From JBFELU01 sp041551965 (lineage in GTDB: Bacteria; Actinomycetota; Acidimicrobiia; Spongiisociales; UBA11373): DNA of 64,000 bases. This document shows, piece by piece, positions 16,578-25,790 of this stretch. Positions within the stretch are counted from its first letter, which is position 1, and each line of letters opens with the position of its first letter. The notes beneath the pieces were generated by a model. The model saw only the letters and a program-made list of their open reading frames with translations, did no database searches and was not told where the DNA came from. The translations under genes and the position numbers were made by a program. The stretch covers positions 1 through 64,000 of the forward strand of contig JBFELU010000003.1 of assembly GCA_041551965.1 (NCBI GenBank), in the 5' to 3' direction.

Positions 16578-18173
16578 CTAGTCGCCGACGGCGTACAGAT
16601 AGCCGTCGCGAACGCCGAGGTAGATGACGCCGTCCCACACCGCCGGCGAGGCCTCGATGTTGGCCTCACCCACCTTGATCTCCCAGTCGAGGACGGGGGC
16701 CCTCGGGTCGGTGATGTCGTAGCTGCGCAGCATCCCGGCGTTGGTGGCGACCACGAGGCGGTCGTCGACGACGGCCGGCGACGACCACGAGCCGAAGCCG
16801 ACCTCGTCGACCCACAGTTCCTCACCGGTGTCCTGGTCCACCACCACGAGGAATCCCTTGTGGGTCACCGCATAGAGGACCCCGTCCCCGAGTGCGGGGG
16901 TCGACCAGAGCCCGCCTTGCCCGGGCGAGTCGACCAGCGAGTACATGCCCCACACATAGGGATCGTCGGGATTGGTGGGGTCGAGCTTGACGAGCTGGCC
17001 CAACTCCTGGGCTCGCAGGAGATAGCGTTCGTACTCGGCCGCGACGTAGAGCATCCCCTCCTCGTCGATCACGATCGAGGCATCCACGTCGTCGCCCACC
17101 CAGTAATCGAACACGACCGGGGCGTTGCCGTTCTCAACGTCGGTGATGTCGAGCCCGATCACCCTTCCTCCGGAGTTGGCGAAGTAGACGGTCCCCTCGA
17201 AGATCGCCGCCGAGTTCTCCACGCTGACCGCCGGGTAGCCGGGTCCGATGGCTTCCAGCAGGGCGTCGTTGTAACTCTCCATCTTGAAGAGCAACACCGG
17301 GTCCACGGTGACCAGGCCCTGGCCGTCGTAATCCCGGTTCAGCTTGTAGATGTAGAAGATGCCGTTCTCGGCCCCCTCGAACATGATGTCGTTCACGATC
17401 CGGGGGCTGGCATCCCAGTCGTCGTTCCACCGTCCCTCGACGTTGAGGTCGGCGACGACGCTCCACAATTCGACCGGATCGCCCCGGTCGAGAGCGAGGA
17501 TCCGAAGCCGGTTGTCTCGCGACCCGAAGTAGACGAGTGGGTATCCGTCCGGGTCGATGGTCGGTGTTCCCTTGATGATGTCGCCGGTTGGCACCGAGGC
17601 GCGCGTGTCGAGTCCCGTGTCGGCGTCGACGAAGTGGAGGCTCCGGTCGTAGGCCCCGAAGATGAGCTCGGTGACCCCGTCGGGTCGTTCCCAGATCACC
17701 GGCTGTCCGGTCCACCCGTTACCGCACCAGGTGGCGGTCACGCCCAGGTCTGTGGATTGCGAGCACATGGGCCCGTCGGCGGGGTAGCGCCATTTGATCC
17801 GGGGAGTCTCGGGAACGGGTCCGGCTCCGTACCAGGTGTTCGTGGGATTGCCGCGGAACGTGAGCAACCCCACCACCGTGTCTCCCCACGGCATGCCCAC
17901 GGTCCGCCGATCCACCCACGGGTGCAGCGGAGGCTGCGGGTCGGTCGTCTCCGTCGTCGTCGGATTGTCCGCCGTCGTGCCGGGCGCGGTCGATGACGAC
18001 GGTGTGGCGTCACCCGTCGTGGTGGGCTCGGTCGTGGCGGCGATCGGGGCGGTCGTGGTGGTCCCGTCGGACTCGCCGTCGCGGGCGAAGGTCGCAAACA
18101 GCACCAGACTGACCGTCGCCAGGATCAGCGCGATGACCGACGCAACGGTGAGGGGATGGCGATTGGGCGGCAT
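16578..18173 (-). CDS. Membrane-anchored PQQ-like beta-propeller protein
   Basis: A 531-residue protein. Residues about 8-29 form one membrane segment (SVIALILATVSLVLFATF). A Thr/Ser/Pro-rich linker follows (about 35-85, rich in TTT and TTE), likely an extended cell-wall-spanning stalk. The rest is a PQQ-type propeller with repeated blades (GTPTIDPDGYPLVYFGS; SSPAVVDDRLVVATN; ASPAVWDGVIYLGVRDG). It probably sits outside the membrane. No dehydrogenase active-site residues are evident, so an assembly, binding or sensing role is more likely than quinoprotein catalysis. Confidence 0.8.
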   Translation of the reverse strand: MPPNRHPLTVASVIALILATVSLVLFATFARDGESDGTTTTAPIAATTEPTTTGDATPSSSTAPGTTADNPTTTETTDPQPPLHPWVDRRTVGMPWGDTVVGLLTFRGNPTNTWYGAGPVPETPRIKWRYPADGPMCSQSTDLGVTATWCGNGWTGQPVIWERPDGVTELIFGAYDRSLHFVDADTGLDTRASVPTGDIIKGTPTIDPDGYPLVYFGSRDNRLRILALDRGDPVELWSVVADLNVEGRWNDDWDASPRIVNDIMFEGAENGIFYIYKLNRDYDGQGLVTVDPVLLFKMESYNDALLEAIGPGYPAVSVENSAAIFEGTVYFANSGGRVIGLDITDVENGNAPVVFDYWVGDDVDASIVIDEEGMLYVAAEYERYLLRAQELGQLVKLDPTNPDDPYVWGMYSLVDSPGQGGLWSTPALGDGVLYAVTHKGFLVVVDQDTGEELWVDEVGFGSWSSPAVVDDRLVVATNAGMLRSYDITDPRAPVLDWEIKVGEANIEASPAVWDGVIYLGVRDGYLYAVGD

Positions 18174-18249
18174 CCGGGCGCAAACTCTACCGGGGGGCCG
18201 TCGTTGCGCCGATGATCGGCCGGAGGCCGACCGATCCTATGCTCGGGCG

Positions 18250-19089
18250 GTGGACTTGACTGCTGTGCTGAGGAGATACCGGTCGCTGGTCTGGGGGCTG
18301 TGGCAGCGGTATCGGGAGGCCGAGCTGGGTCTGAATGCGGCGGCCGTCGCCTACAACGGCTTCCTGGCCCTGGTGCCGCTCGGCGTGGCGCTGCTGGGTG
18401 TGGCCGCCTTCGTCGGGACCGACCAGGAGGCCCTCGATCGGGTGACGACGACCGTTGCCGCCTTTGCTCCTGAGACGGTGGTGACGTTCGTGACCGACCT
18501 GCTGGAAGACGTCGGCGATCGAATCGGCGGGCAGCAGGGCTGGCTCATCCCCATGTCGATCCTCCTGGCGTTGGTGCTCGGTGCTCGGGCGGTGGTCGCC
18601 CTCCAGAAGGCCTTGGCTCGCGTCGAGGACCGGACCGAGCGTCGGCCCGCGATCCAGATGCGAGTCGTGGGTACGGTGCTGACCATCGGCGGCGGCGCCG
18701 CATTGCTGGTGTCGTCGCTCCTGCTCGTGGCGGGTGGACGGGTCAGTGAATTCCTCGCCCAGCTGACCGGAGTGGAGGCGATCGACCTGATCTGGACCTG
18801 GCTGCGGGTTCCGGTCTCCGCGGCCGGGCTGTTCCTGTTTCTCCTCACCCTCTATCGCTGGGGTCCGCCCGAGCCGCTTCCCCACTCCTGGGTGGCGGCT
18901 CTCGTCGCCTCGGCGGGAGTGGTGTTGGTCAGCCTCGGCTTCGGCTTGTATCTCTCGTTGACGCCATCGCTGGGTGCGACCTTCGGTGTGCTCGGGGCCG
19001 TTGCCGTGATGCTCGTCTGGCTCTACCTGGGTGCCTTCGCCATCCTCTTCGGGGCCGTCTTTGCGACGTCGATGGGGGGGATGCGGTGA
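18250..19089 (+). CDS. YihY/BrkB-family membrane protein
   Basis: A 279-residue polytopic membrane protein with about six hydrophobic segments. NAAAVAYNGFLALVPLGVALLG near residue 30 and the C-terminal LGATFGVLGAVAVMLVWLYLGA are typical of YihY/BrkB proteins (older annotations call them ribonuclease BN in error). The GTG at 18250 starts the soluble N-terminal stretch. It is coupled by a GTGA overlap to the ABC exporter genes downstream. Function unknown. Confidence 0.85.
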   Translation: MDLTAVLRRYRSLVWGLWQRYREAELGLNAAAVAYNGFLALVPLGVALLGVAAFVGTDQEALDRVTTTVAAFAPETVVTFVTDLLEDVGDRIGGQQGWLIPMSILLALVLGARAVVALQKALARVEDRTERRPAIQMRVVGTVLTIGGGAALLVSSLLLVAGGRVSEFLAQLTGVEAIDLIWTWLRVPVSAAGLFLFLLTLYRWGPPEPLPHSWVAALVASAGVVLVSLGFGLYLSLTPSLGATFGVLGAVAVMLVWLYLGAFAILFGAVFATSMGGMR

Positions 19090-20828
19090 GTGAGGGGAGC
19101 GAGGTCGGATCGGGGATCCGCCTGCTGGTGCGGACCCTCGGTTCCTACCGCCGCGATCTCACGTTGGCGATCACCGGCGCCCTGCTGTGGATGGCGATGG
19201 TGATTGCCGTGCCCTTCCTGATCTCCCAGGTCATCGACCGGGCCATCACGGCCGGCCGTCGGGACCTGATCCTTCCTCTCAGCCTCGCCGTCGTCGGGGC
19301 GGGAGTTCTCCTGGCGGTCGGCATCGGGGTGCGGCGTTACTTCGGCTTCCGGGTCTCCTATCGGGCCGAGACCGACCTCCGCAACCGGATCTTCGAGCAC
19401 GTCCAGACGCTCGCTTTCAGCTTTCACGACGTGACCGGGACCGGGGAGTTGATGGCCCGGGCATCCAGCGACCTCTCCCAGGTGCGGCTCATCTTCGCCA
19501 TGCTCCCGATCACTCTGGCCAACCTGGGGATGTTCCTGGCCGTGGCCGCCGTCCTGCTGATCCTCGATCCCATCCTCGGTGCGGTGGCATCGCTGGCGGT
19601 GCCGACCCTGCTGCTGGCGGCCCGGCGCTATGCGGGACGGGTCATCAAGCTCTCGTTCGACGTGCAGCAGCGTCTCGCCGACCTGAGCCAGGTCGTCGAG
19701 GAGTCGATCGGCGGCATCCAGGTCATCAAGGCCTACGGACAGGAGTCCCAGGAGCAGGCCAAGCTCGATCATCGGGCGGAGCGGATATTCCGGCGCACCC
19801 TCCGGCTGGCCTGGATCAGAGCCGCCTATCAGCCGGGGTTCGAGATGATTCCGGCGTTCGCAACGGTCGCCGTGCTGTGGTTGGGCGGGATCCGGGTGGT
19901 GGGTGGGCAATTGACGCTGGGGGAGTTCGTGGCATTCACGCAGTACCTGGCGATCCTCAACTTCCCGCTGCGAATCACCGGGTGGTTCTTCGCTCAGCTC
20001 CCTCGGGCGGCCGCGGCCTCCACCAGGATTCACACTCTGCTGGGAATCGCTCCGGAAATCGATGATCCCCCGGATCCGGTCGAGCCGCCTCCCGGGCGGG
20101 GTGAGGTCCGCTTTAGCGGCGTCCGGTTCTCGTACCCGGGCCAGCCCGACGTACTGCACGGAATCGACCTGGTGATTCCCGGAGGGAGTTCGGTGGGCCT
20201 GGTCGGCGCCACCGGCGCCGGCAAGACGACGCTCGCTCATCTCGTGCCCCGTTTCCACGATGTCTCCGACGGCGTGGTGACGCTCGACGGCGTCGACGTG
20301 CGACGGATGCGACTCGAGGATCTCAGACACGAGGTCGCCGTCGTGTTCCAGGAGACCTTCCTCTTCTCGGCCACTGTTCGGGACAACCTCGCGTTCGGGG
20401 CACCCGACGCCACCGACGAGCAGGTCCGGCTGGCGGCCCGACTGGCGCAAGCCCACTCCTTCATCGTCGATCTCCCGAATGGGTACGACACGGTGGTGGG
20501 GGAGCGCGGCTACTCGTTGTCCGGCGGTCAGCGCCAGCGGATCGCCCTGGCGCGGGCGGTGTTGCGAGACCCGCGGGTGCTCATTCTCGACGATGCCACG
20601 TCGTCGGTGGACGCCCTCGTCGAGGCCGAGATGCTGGCCGCCCTCGAGCAGGTGATGCGGGGTCGGACGACGATCATCATCGCGCATCGAACGTCGACGC
20701 TCGATCTCGTCGATCAGGTCGTGTTCCTCGAAGACGGTGTGGTGGCGGCGGTGGGGATGCATCGCGAGCTGGTGGCGACGGTGCCTCGCTATTCCGAGGT
20801 GCTCGCGCAAGAGGAGGCCCGGCAGTGA
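19086..20828 (+). CDS. ABC exporter half-transporter, degenerate-site subunit
   Basis: A 580-residue fused permease-ATPase. Six membrane segments occupy about 1-310 and the ATPase domain about 335-575: Walker A GATGAGKTT, Q loop VFQETFLF, signature LSGGQRQRIALARA, Walker B VLILDDATSSVD, His in IIAHRTST. The residue after the Walker B Asp is Asp instead of Glu, so its own ATP site should hydrolyse poorly. The signature is canonical and would complete the partner site. Start and stop both overlap neighbours (GTGA), consistent with a heterodimer with the next gene. Confidence 0.92.
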   Translation: MSEGSEVGSGIRLLVRTLGSYRRDLTLAITGALLWMAMVIAVPFLISQVIDRAITAGRRDLILPLSLAVVGAGVLLAVGIGVRRYFGFRVSYRAETDLRNRIFEHVQTLAFSFHDVTGTGELMARASSDLSQVRLIFAMLPITLANLGMFLAVAAVLLILDPILGAVASLAVPTLLLAARRYAGRVIKLSFDVQQRLADLSQVVEESIGGIQVIKAYGQESQEQAKLDHRAERIFRRTLRLAWIRAAYQPGFEMIPAFATVAVLWLGGIRVVGGQLTLGEFVAFTQYLAILNFPLRITGWFFAQLPRAAAASTRIHTLLGIAPEIDDPPDPVEPPPGRGEVRFSGVRFSYPGQPDVLHGIDLVIPGGSSVGLVGATGAGKTTLAHLVPRFHDVSDGVVTLDGVDVRRMRLEDLRHEVAVVFQETFLFSATVRDNLAFGAPDATDEQVRLAARLAQAHSFIVDLPNGYDTVVGERGYSLSGGQRQRIALARAVLRDPRVLILDDATSSVDALVEAEMLAALEQVMRGRTTIIIAHRTSTLDLVDQVVFLEDGVVAAVGMHRELVATVPRYSEVLAQEEARQ

Positions 20829-22573
20829 GCAGGCCGCGATCGCATCTCATCCGGCGAGCCGCCGGGCTCGGTCGCTTTCTCCTCAAGCCGGCGCTCGCAG
20901 CCGTGGCGGCCACCACGGTGGCAACGGCGGCGAGGCTGCTCGGTCCCCTTGCCGTTCGGAGCGGCCTCGACGACGGCATCGCCGCCGGCGACCGTTGGCT
21001 GATCACCAGGGCCGCCCTGGTGTTCCTCGGCCTCTTGGTGATCCAATACCTGGCGCAGCGAACCGCCCAGTACGTGGTGGCCCGGCTCGGAGAGCGCTAT
21101 CTCCTGATGCTCCGCTCGACGGTGTTTGCCCACCTCCTGCGGCTCGACATGGCCTTCTACGGCCGCTCCAAGGCCGGGGTCCTGGTGAGCCGTATGACGA
21201 ACGACATCGAGTCGATCCAGGAGTTCGCGGAGGAGGGAGCCGTCAGTCTGACCACCAACCTGCTGACGATCCTCGGGGTGGCGGCGGCGATGTTGTTCGT
21301 CGACGTCACCCTGGCGTCCCAGGTCTTCGTGCTCATCGCAGTCCTGTTGATCGTGTCTCGAGTGTTCCAGCGGTTCGCCGCACGGGCCTATCAGGAGGTG
21401 CGGGAACGCATCGGCCGGGTGCTCGCCAGCCTCCAGGAGGGCATCACCGGGGTGCGGGTGGTGCAGGCCTTCACCGGTGAAGTGACCCAGGCCGGCGCCT
21501 TCGGGGGGGTCAACGAACGGTATTTCGAGGCCAACATGCGGGCTGCCCGGGCGGTGGCCTGGTACTTCCCCGCCGTCGCGTTCCTCCGCACGGTGGGCAT
21601 CGCCGCGGTGCTGTTGCTGGGTGGACGCCGGGTGCTCGATGGGGGTCTCACATTCGGCTCCCTGGTCGTGTTCCTGCTCTATCTCGACTGGTTCTTTCAG
21701 CCGATCATCAACCTCTCCAACACCTACAACCAGCTGCAGTCTGCCTCGGCAGCCTTCTCGAAGCTGTTCCGGCTGCTGGACACGAAGCCGGCGGTCGTGG
21801 ACGCTCCCGACACCCGGTCGCTCCCGGCACCGCCGCGAGGAGAGGTGCATTTCGAAGGCGTGAGCTTCGGCTATCAGCCGGGGGTTCCGGTGATTCGGGA
21901 AGTCGATCTGCGCATCGCCCAGGGCGAGCGGGTGGCCATCGTCGGCGAGACCGGGGCGGGGAAGTCCACTCTCGCCCGGCTGGCCTTGCGGTTCTACGAT
22001 CCCGAGATCGGTCGGGTCACCCTCGACGGACAGGACCTGAGGCAGATCAGCCGGGCTTCCCGGGCCGCCCACGTGGTCCTCATCCCGCAGGAGGGCTTCC
22101 TGTTCAACGGCACCTTGCGAGAGAACCTGCGCTACGCCGAGCCCGAATCGGGGGACGACGAGTTGTGGGAGGTGTGTCGGGAGGTCGGCATCGACGACTG
22201 GGTCCGTTCGCTGCCGGAGCGGCTCGACACAATGGTCCGGGAGCGGGGCGGCCGCCTCTCGGCCGGTGAGCGTCAACTCGTGGCGCTGGCCCGGGCACTG
22301 CTCGCCGACCCGACCGTGATCGTCTTCGACGAGGCGACCTCCAACTTGGATCCGGAGACCGAGATCAAGGTGGAGCGGGCCCTCGTCAGACTGCTGAGAG
22401 GGAGGACGGCGATCGTGATCGCCCACCGCTTGCGGACTGCAGAGCGAGCCGACCGGGTGGTGATGATGGACCAGGGCCGCATCGTGGCCATGGGGACTCA
22501 TGCCGGGCTCAAGGAGGCCAACGCCCAGTACGGGCGCCTCGTTTCCGTGTGGGAGCGGGGCGTCCTCAGATAG
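20825..22573 (+). CDS. ABC exporter half-transporter, catalytic-site subunit
   Basis: A 582-residue fused permease-ATPase. Walker A GETGAGKST, Q loop LIPQEGFLFNG, signature LSAGERQLVALARA, Walker B VIVFDEATSNLD with the catalytic Glu, His in VIAHRLRT. The signature departs from LSGGQ, the mirror image of the partner, so the pair should form one competent and one degenerate ATP site as in TmrAB-type heterodimers. Coupled to the previous gene by GTGA. The exported substrate (lipid, peptide or drug) cannot be told. Confidence 0.92.
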   Translation: MSRPRSHLIRRAAGLGRFLLKPALAAVAATTVATAARLLGPLAVRSGLDDGIAAGDRWLITRAALVFLGLLVIQYLAQRTAQYVVARLGERYLLMLRSTVFAHLLRLDMAFYGRSKAGVLVSRMTNDIESIQEFAEEGAVSLTTNLLTILGVAAAMLFVDVTLASQVFVLIAVLLIVSRVFQRFAARAYQEVRERIGRVLASLQEGITGVRVVQAFTGEVTQAGAFGGVNERYFEANMRAARAVAWYFPAVAFLRTVGIAAVLLLGGRRVLDGGLTFGSLVVFLLYLDWFFQPIINLSNTYNQLQSASAAFSKLFRLLDTKPAVVDAPDTRSLPAPPRGEVHFEGVSFGYQPGVPVIREVDLRIAQGERVAIVGETGAGKSTLARLALRFYDPEIGRVTLDGQDLRQISRASRAAHVVLIPQEGFLFNGTLRENLRYAEPESGDDELWEVCREVGIDDWVRSLPERLDTMVRERGGRLSAGERQLVALARALLADPTVIVFDEATSNLDPETEIKVERALVRLLRGRTAIVIAHRLRTAERADRVVMMDQGRIVAMGTHAGLKEANAQYGRLVSVWERGVLR

Positions 22574-22594
22574 CCGGAGAGGGGGAGTCGGGAG

Positions 22595-23038
22595 TCACTC
22601 GCCGATGTCCTCCCGCCACAGTTCGGGATGATCGGCGATGAACCGTTCCATGAGGGTGATACAGACCGGGTCGTCGAGAACCTCCAGCGCGACACCTCTG
22701 GTGCGAAGGTGCTCCTCGGGCCCGCGGAAGGTCCGGTTCTCGCCGACCACGACCCGGGGGATTCCGTAGAGGAGCACCGCCCCGCTGCACATGTCACAGG
22801 GCGACAGGGTGCTGTAGAGGACCGAGCGGCGGTACTTCGCGGCGGCCATGCGGCCGGCGTCCTCCAGGCAATCCATCTCGGCGTGACGGATCACCGATCC
22901 CTGCTGGACCCGGCGGTTGTGGCCCCGGCCGACCACCTCTCCGTCGATCACCAGGACCGACCCGATCGGGATGCCACCCTCGCCGAGCCCCTGCTCGGCC
23001 TCGGCGACGGCGGCGGCGAGATAGGGGTCGTGGGACAT
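22595..23038 (-). CDS. Cytosine deaminase of the yeast FCY1 type
   Basis: A 147-residue zinc deaminase. Zinc ligands lie in HAEMDCLED and SPCDMCSGA; the catalytic Glu is in HAE. Beyond the superfamily core it shares with yeast cytosine deaminase GGIPIGSVL, GRGHNRR, YSTLSPCDMC, YGIPRVVVGEN and the C-terminal ELWREDIGE. It lacks features of tRNA adenosine deaminase TadA or guanine deaminase. It would convert cytosine to uracil for pyrimidine salvage. The start is ATG with GAGAGGAGC upstream. The family match is from memory. Confidence 0.83.
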   Translation of the reverse strand: MSHDPYLAAAVAEAEQGLGEGGIPIGSVLVIDGEVVGRGHNRRVQQGSVIRHAEMDCLEDAGRMAAAKYRRSVLYSTLSPCDMCSGAVLLYGIPRVVVGENRTFRGPEEHLRTRGVALEVLDDPVCITLMERFIADHPELWREDIGE

Positions 23039-23095
23039 GGCTGCTCCTCTCTTCGGGCACGATGCTACGGGGCCGCTGGCTAGCCTCGATACGCA

Positions 23096-24703
23096 GTGTC
23101 AGCGTTGTTCGATCAGATCGTCGACTGGATCTCGGCCGCGCTCTGGAACCTCAATCCCGCCGAGGCGGTGTTCCTGGGCAAGCATTCCTACGACGGCCGA
23201 GTGCCCGACCTCTCGGCACCCGTCGTCGAATCGCAACTGGACCGTCTCGAAATGCTCCGCGAGCGGCTGGGGGGTCTCGAGGGTCTCTCCGCGGATCAGG
23301 AGCTCGACCGGCTGCATTTGGGCACCGCCGTCGACTCGGCCCTCTTCGAGTGGCGCCGGGTGGGTTGGTGGCGTCGCAACCCCATGCGGTACATCGATCC
23401 GCTCGACACCACGCTCTACGTCACCCGCAGCTATGCACCGGCCGGCGTCCGGGCCGAGATCGCCGCCGATCTGCTCGAGGAGGCGCCGACGGTGCTCGAT
23501 GCGGCCCGGGCCAATCTGGATCGGATCGTGCCGGCGACCTACTGCGAGTGGGCCGTTCGTCAGGCCCGGGGCATGGCCGACGCGCTCCTTCACGAGCTGC
23601 CGGGGTCGTTCGGCCCGGACGGATCGCCCCGTCTCGGCGATGCGGCGACCGCGGCCGCCTCGGCGCTCCAGGAGTATGCGTCCTGGATCGAGACGGAGTT
23701 GCTCCCGAGCGCCGACGATGGTTTCGCCATCGGCGGAGAGGCGATGGAGGAGTTGTTGCGCAGTGCCGAACTGGTCTCGATGCCGCTCGACCGACTGCTG
23801 GCGCTCGGTGAAGCCGACCTCGAAGCCAATCAGGAGGCCTTTCGGGAAGCCGCCGCCATCCTCGAACCCGGCGGCGATCCGGCCGACGTCTACGCCCGCC
23901 ACGTCGCCTCGGTCCGGCCCGAACCCGATCGGTTGATCGAGACGACGGAGTCCCTGCTCGAAGAGATCCGCGCTTTCGTGGTGGGCCGGGGCCTGGTCTC
24001 GGTGCCCAGCGAGGTCCGGGCGCTGGTGGCCGCAACCCCCCGTCACCTGCGATGGGCATTCGCCATGATGAACACCCCCGGTCCCTACGAGACCGAGGCG
24101 ACCGAGGCCTACTACTACGTCACCCCACCTGAGGCGGATTGGGATGAGGAACAGGCAGCTGAGTGGTTGGCGGCGCTCAACACGTTTGCGCTCCAGGACA
24201 TCTCGATCCACGAGGCCTACCCCGGCCACTACGTCCACTTCCTCCACTTCGACCGAGCCCCGACCGAGGTCTCCCGCCGGGTGACCTCCTACGCCTTCGT
24301 CGAGGGGTGGGCCCACTACGCCGAGCAGATGATGTGGGAGGAGGGCTATGCCGACGGCGACCTTCGCTTTCGCCTTGCCCAACTCGGAGAGGCCCTGGTG
24401 CGCAACTGCCGCTTCGTGTGTGCGATCCGGATGCACGCCCACGGGATGACGGTGGACGAGGCGACCCGTTTCTTCGTGGAGCACGCGTTCTACCCCGAAA
24501 CGCCGGCTCGGGCCGAAGCCGAGCGAGGCACCTTCGACCCCGGCTACTTCTCCTATACCCTCGGCAAACTGCAGATTCTGAGGCTCCGCGAGGATTATCG
24601 GGCTCACCGGGGAGCCCGGTTCTCCTTGCGGGAGTTCCACGAAGGGTTGCTGTCTCGGGGGGCACCACCGGTCGAGCTCATGCGACGGGTGCTGTTGGGC
24701 TAG
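23096..24703 (+). CDS. DUF885 family putative metallopeptidase
   Basis: A 535-residue mostly helical soluble protein. The DUF885 hallmark HEAYPGHYVHF (an H-E-x3-G-H zinc-like motif) is at about residue 375, followed by the EGWAHYAEQMMWEEG helix that provides a further Glu/His set. Members are thought to be gluzincin-like peptidases, but substrates are unknown. GTG start. Its TAG shares CTAG (24700-24703) with the convergent dehydrogenase gene. Confidence 0.85.
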   Translation: MSALFDQIVDWISAALWNLNPAEAVFLGKHSYDGRVPDLSAPVVESQLDRLEMLRERLGGLEGLSADQELDRLHLGTAVDSALFEWRRVGWWRRNPMRYIDPLDTTLYVTRSYAPAGVRAEIAADLLEEAPTVLDAARANLDRIVPATYCEWAVRQARGMADALLHELPGSFGPDGSPRLGDAATAAASALQEYASWIETELLPSADDGFAIGGEAMEELLRSAELVSMPLDRLLALGEADLEANQEAFREAAAILEPGGDPADVYARHVASVRPEPDRLIETTESLLEEIRAFVVGRGLVSVPSEVRALVAATPRHLRWAFAMMNTPGPYETEATEAYYYVTPPEADWDEEQAAEWLAALNTFALQDISIHEAYPGHYVHFLHFDRAPTEVSRRVTSYAFVEGWAHYAEQMMWEEGYADGDLRFRLAQLGEALVRNCRFVCAIRMHAHGMTVDEATRFFVEHAFYPETPARAEAERGTFDPGYFSYTLGKLQILRLREDYRAHRGARFSLREFHEGLLSRGAPPVELMRRVLLG

Positions 24704-25719
24704 GGCGTCACGACGAGCCGCCCCCCGCTTCGCACCGAGCCGGCCGCCATCGCCATGATTCGCTCGGCCGCCCCCTCGAACGGGCTGCGGGTGATCGGGG
24801 GAGGGGTGAGCGCCCCCTCGTCGAGGGCCCGCAGCACCGTTTCGGCGTCACCGGGCAGGCTGCCGTAGGACCCGACCAGCGAGTACTCGTTGTTCGACCA
24901 CAGCACCGGCGGGATGGTTGTCAGCGGCTCGGTGCCGACGCCGGCGGCGACGGCGATCCCTCCGGGCCGAAGCGACTTCACCGCGGCATCGACCGTCGAC
25001 GCCCGTCCGACGAACTCGACGGCTGCGTCGACGCCCCCGTCGGTGAGCAGCTTGACGGTCCGCCCGAGCGACATCCCCGGCTCCACCAGCACCGTCTCGT
25101 CGGCACCCAGGGCGGTGGCTCGCTCCAGGGCCTCCGGGTCGGTGTCGGCGGCGATGACCGGTGTGGCTCCCAGGATCGCAGCGATCTGGACGCCGAACGT
25201 GCCCAGGCCGCCGATACCGATGATGAGCACGGCATCACCCCGATGCACTCCGGCTCGACGGGTCACCGCATGGTGGGCGGTGGCCCCGGCGTCGACCGCC
25301 AGCGCGGCCACCGTCGGATCGACCTCCGCCGGTCGCTCTGTCAGGCTGCCCGCCGGCACCGCAACGAGGTCGGCGAGGCCTCCGTCGTCGTCGATCCCCA
25401 CGACCCGCAGGTTGAGGCAGAGGTTGGGCCGGCCCTGTCGGCACCGGGGACAGTCGCTGCACCCGGACCCGGCGCGGACCACCACCGGGGTCCCGACCGC
25501 CCAGTCCGGGGCGCGGGCGGCTGCGATCCGGCCGGCGATCTCGTGTCCCAGCGTGATCGGCGTGTGGGCGGTTCGGGCGGTCCCGTCGAGGAAATGGAGA
25601 TCCGACCCGCACACCCCGCAGGCTTCGACGGCGACCGACACCTCCCCGTCCCGGAGCTCGGGCTCGGCGACCTCTTCGAGGCGCAGGTCCCCGACGCCCC
25701 AGAATCGCAAGGCCTTCAT
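24700..25719 (-). CDS. Zinc-dependent alcohol dehydrogenase (MDR family)
   Basis: A 339-residue medium-chain dehydrogenase. Catalytic zinc ligands lie in ACGVCGSDLH and LGHEIAG. The structural zinc site is four Cys in CSDCPRCRQGRPNLC. The Rossmann motif is GIGGLGTFGVQ. The following acid is Asp (VIAADTDPEALE), which favours NAD over NADP. It resembles sorbitol/threonine/butanediol dehydrogenases, but the substrate cannot be fixed. ATG start; divergent from the GAPDH-like gene. Confidence 0.92.
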   Translation of the reverse strand: MKALRFWGVGDLRLEEVAEPELRDGEVSVAVEACGVCGSDLHFLDGTARTAHTPITLGHEIAGRIAAARAPDWAVGTPVVVRAGSGCSDCPRCRQGRPNLCLNLRVVGIDDDGGLADLVAVPAGSLTERPAEVDPTVAALAVDAGATAHHAVTRRAGVHRGDAVLIIGIGGLGTFGVQIAAILGATPVIAADTDPEALERATALGADETVLVEPGMSLGRTVKLLTDGGVDAAVEFVGRASTVDAAVKSLRPGGIAVAAGVGTEPLTTIPPVLWSNNEYSLVGSYGSLPGDAETVLRALDEGALTPPPITRSPFEGAAERIMAMAAGSVRSGGRLVVTP

Positions 25720-25790
25720 GGCCTCACCCTACGCGTCACCCCGGGAGACCTCGGGCCGGACCGTATGATTGCCCGGAAGGGAAGGCTCGC

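Noticed and set aside
18250..19089. YihY protein considered as ribonuclease BN
   Set aside because: This is a known misannotation; the protein is a polytopic membrane protein without nuclease motifs.
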